Shown here: positions 63,798 through 64,000 of the stretch, one piece after another
Layout: each line of letters opens with the position of its first letter
Position numbering within the stretch: the stretch's first letter is position 1
NCBI GenBank assembly: GCA_012934845.2
Contig: WNNJ02000611.1
Span: 1 to 64,000, forward strand
Source: Pomphorhynchus laevis
Taxonomy: Eukaryota; Acanthocephala; Palaeacanthocephala; Echinorhynchida; Pomphorhynchidae
Direction: 5' to 3'
DNA: 64,000 nt
Notes under the pieces: generated by a model
The model's input: the letters and a program-made list of their open reading frames with translations, nothing else
Database searches by the model: none
What the model was told of the DNA's origin: nothing
Translations under genes and position numbers: made by a program

Positions 63798-64000
63798 CAT
63801 ATAAGTGCCTAGCTGATTTGGGATCTGAAGTGTGTCAGATTGCTAGAGATGATATTACTACTCACACTGGTGTGAATAAAAGTCATAAGTATATTTTATT
63901 GTAATGTTCGGAGCTTGTTACAGAAAGTCGATGAGCTAAAGTTTAGGATCGAGTCTGTTAATCCAATTATAGTTGGTATTGCAGAATCTTGGCTTAATTG
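63735..64000 (+). pseudogene. CR1-E ORF2, endonuclease start (partial)
   Basis: From UUG at the ORF1 Trp codon the ORF2 frame is open to a stop (63902-63904). The conserved start of the APE endonuclease, YCNVRSLLQKVDELKFRIESVNPIIVGIAESWLN, is read from about 63897 in a neighbouring frame, so there is a frame change just before it. Cut by the window edge. Confidence 0.82.

Larger units (their letters stand above)
63526..64000 (+). mobile_element. CR1-like LINE E, 3' continuation (runs off window)
   Basis: Resumes in frame with the ORF1 part before the D insertion: GTATTT AGGGAGCAG reads VFREQ, following KSVF at 57382. The repeated CGTATTT at both edges is a 7-bp target-site duplication. Confidence 0.9.

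Overview
This window is repeat-dominated eukaryotic DNA from an AT-rich animal genome, most likely an invertebrate. I see no bacterial operons, Shine-Dalgarno sites or phage genes. The only host gene I recognise is eIF3 subunit h (an MPN-domain translation initiation factor), present as four copies or part-copies. Nearly everything else is satellite DNA or LINE (non-LTR) retrotransposon. I cannot name the phylum: the LINE families are widespread, and the hammerhead-bearing satellites recall schistosome Sm-alpha, cricket and newt satellites and Penelope-like elements without fixing a taxon.

Left part (1-8.8 kb): two unrelated tandem satellites. The first is a 295-bp monomer in two inverted (minus units, then plus units) blocks separated by (TA)n tracts. 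Every monomer carries a sequence matching a minimal type I hammerhead ribozyme core. A 379-bp repeat (5736-6375) separates it from the second satellite, an exact 443-bp period array (6388-8708). Each complete 443-bp unit has a tRNA-like pol III promoter (box A and box B 42 bp apart) and a second, different hammerhead-like core. This pair of putatively self-cleaving repeats is the most interesting content of the window.

Middle (8.8-53.7 kb): a mosaic built from one ancestral eIF3h locus and at least five LINE families. eIF3h lies on the plus strand at 18416 (truncated) and 31114 (truncated), and on the minus strand at 36557-37633 and 43769-44845 (both intact, 358 codons, about 99.7% identical). 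The copies share long non-coding upstream DNA, so they arose by DNA-level segmental duplication, not by separate retrotransposition. The locus has been split repeatedly by LINE insertions. Family A (CR1/L2-superclade, YADD) occurs as two long copies and several fragments, with a divergent relative A2. CR1-like elements (FADD) are named here B1, B2, E, F, G and H. CR1-H is itself interrupted by B2 and by a family A fragment.

Right part (53.7-64 kb): a 5'-truncated RTE/BovB-like LINE with a perfect 16-bp target-site duplication and an open 820-codon frame, then a CR1-like element (E). ORF1 of E is split by two head-to-tail copies of a fourth LINE type (D, with a CCHC-knuckle ORF1). ORF2 of E runs off the right edge.

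How parts work together: in the CR1-like and A families, ORF1 is an RNA-binding protein with an N-terminal Cys4/Trp module and ORF2 is an APE endonuclease plus reverse transcriptase. ORF2 starts inside a conserved Arg-Trp codon pair at the end of ORF1. The satellites, if transcribed, could be processed to unit length by their own ribozymes. Several rearrangement junctions carry short perfect palindromes, suggesting fold-back (template-switch) repair.
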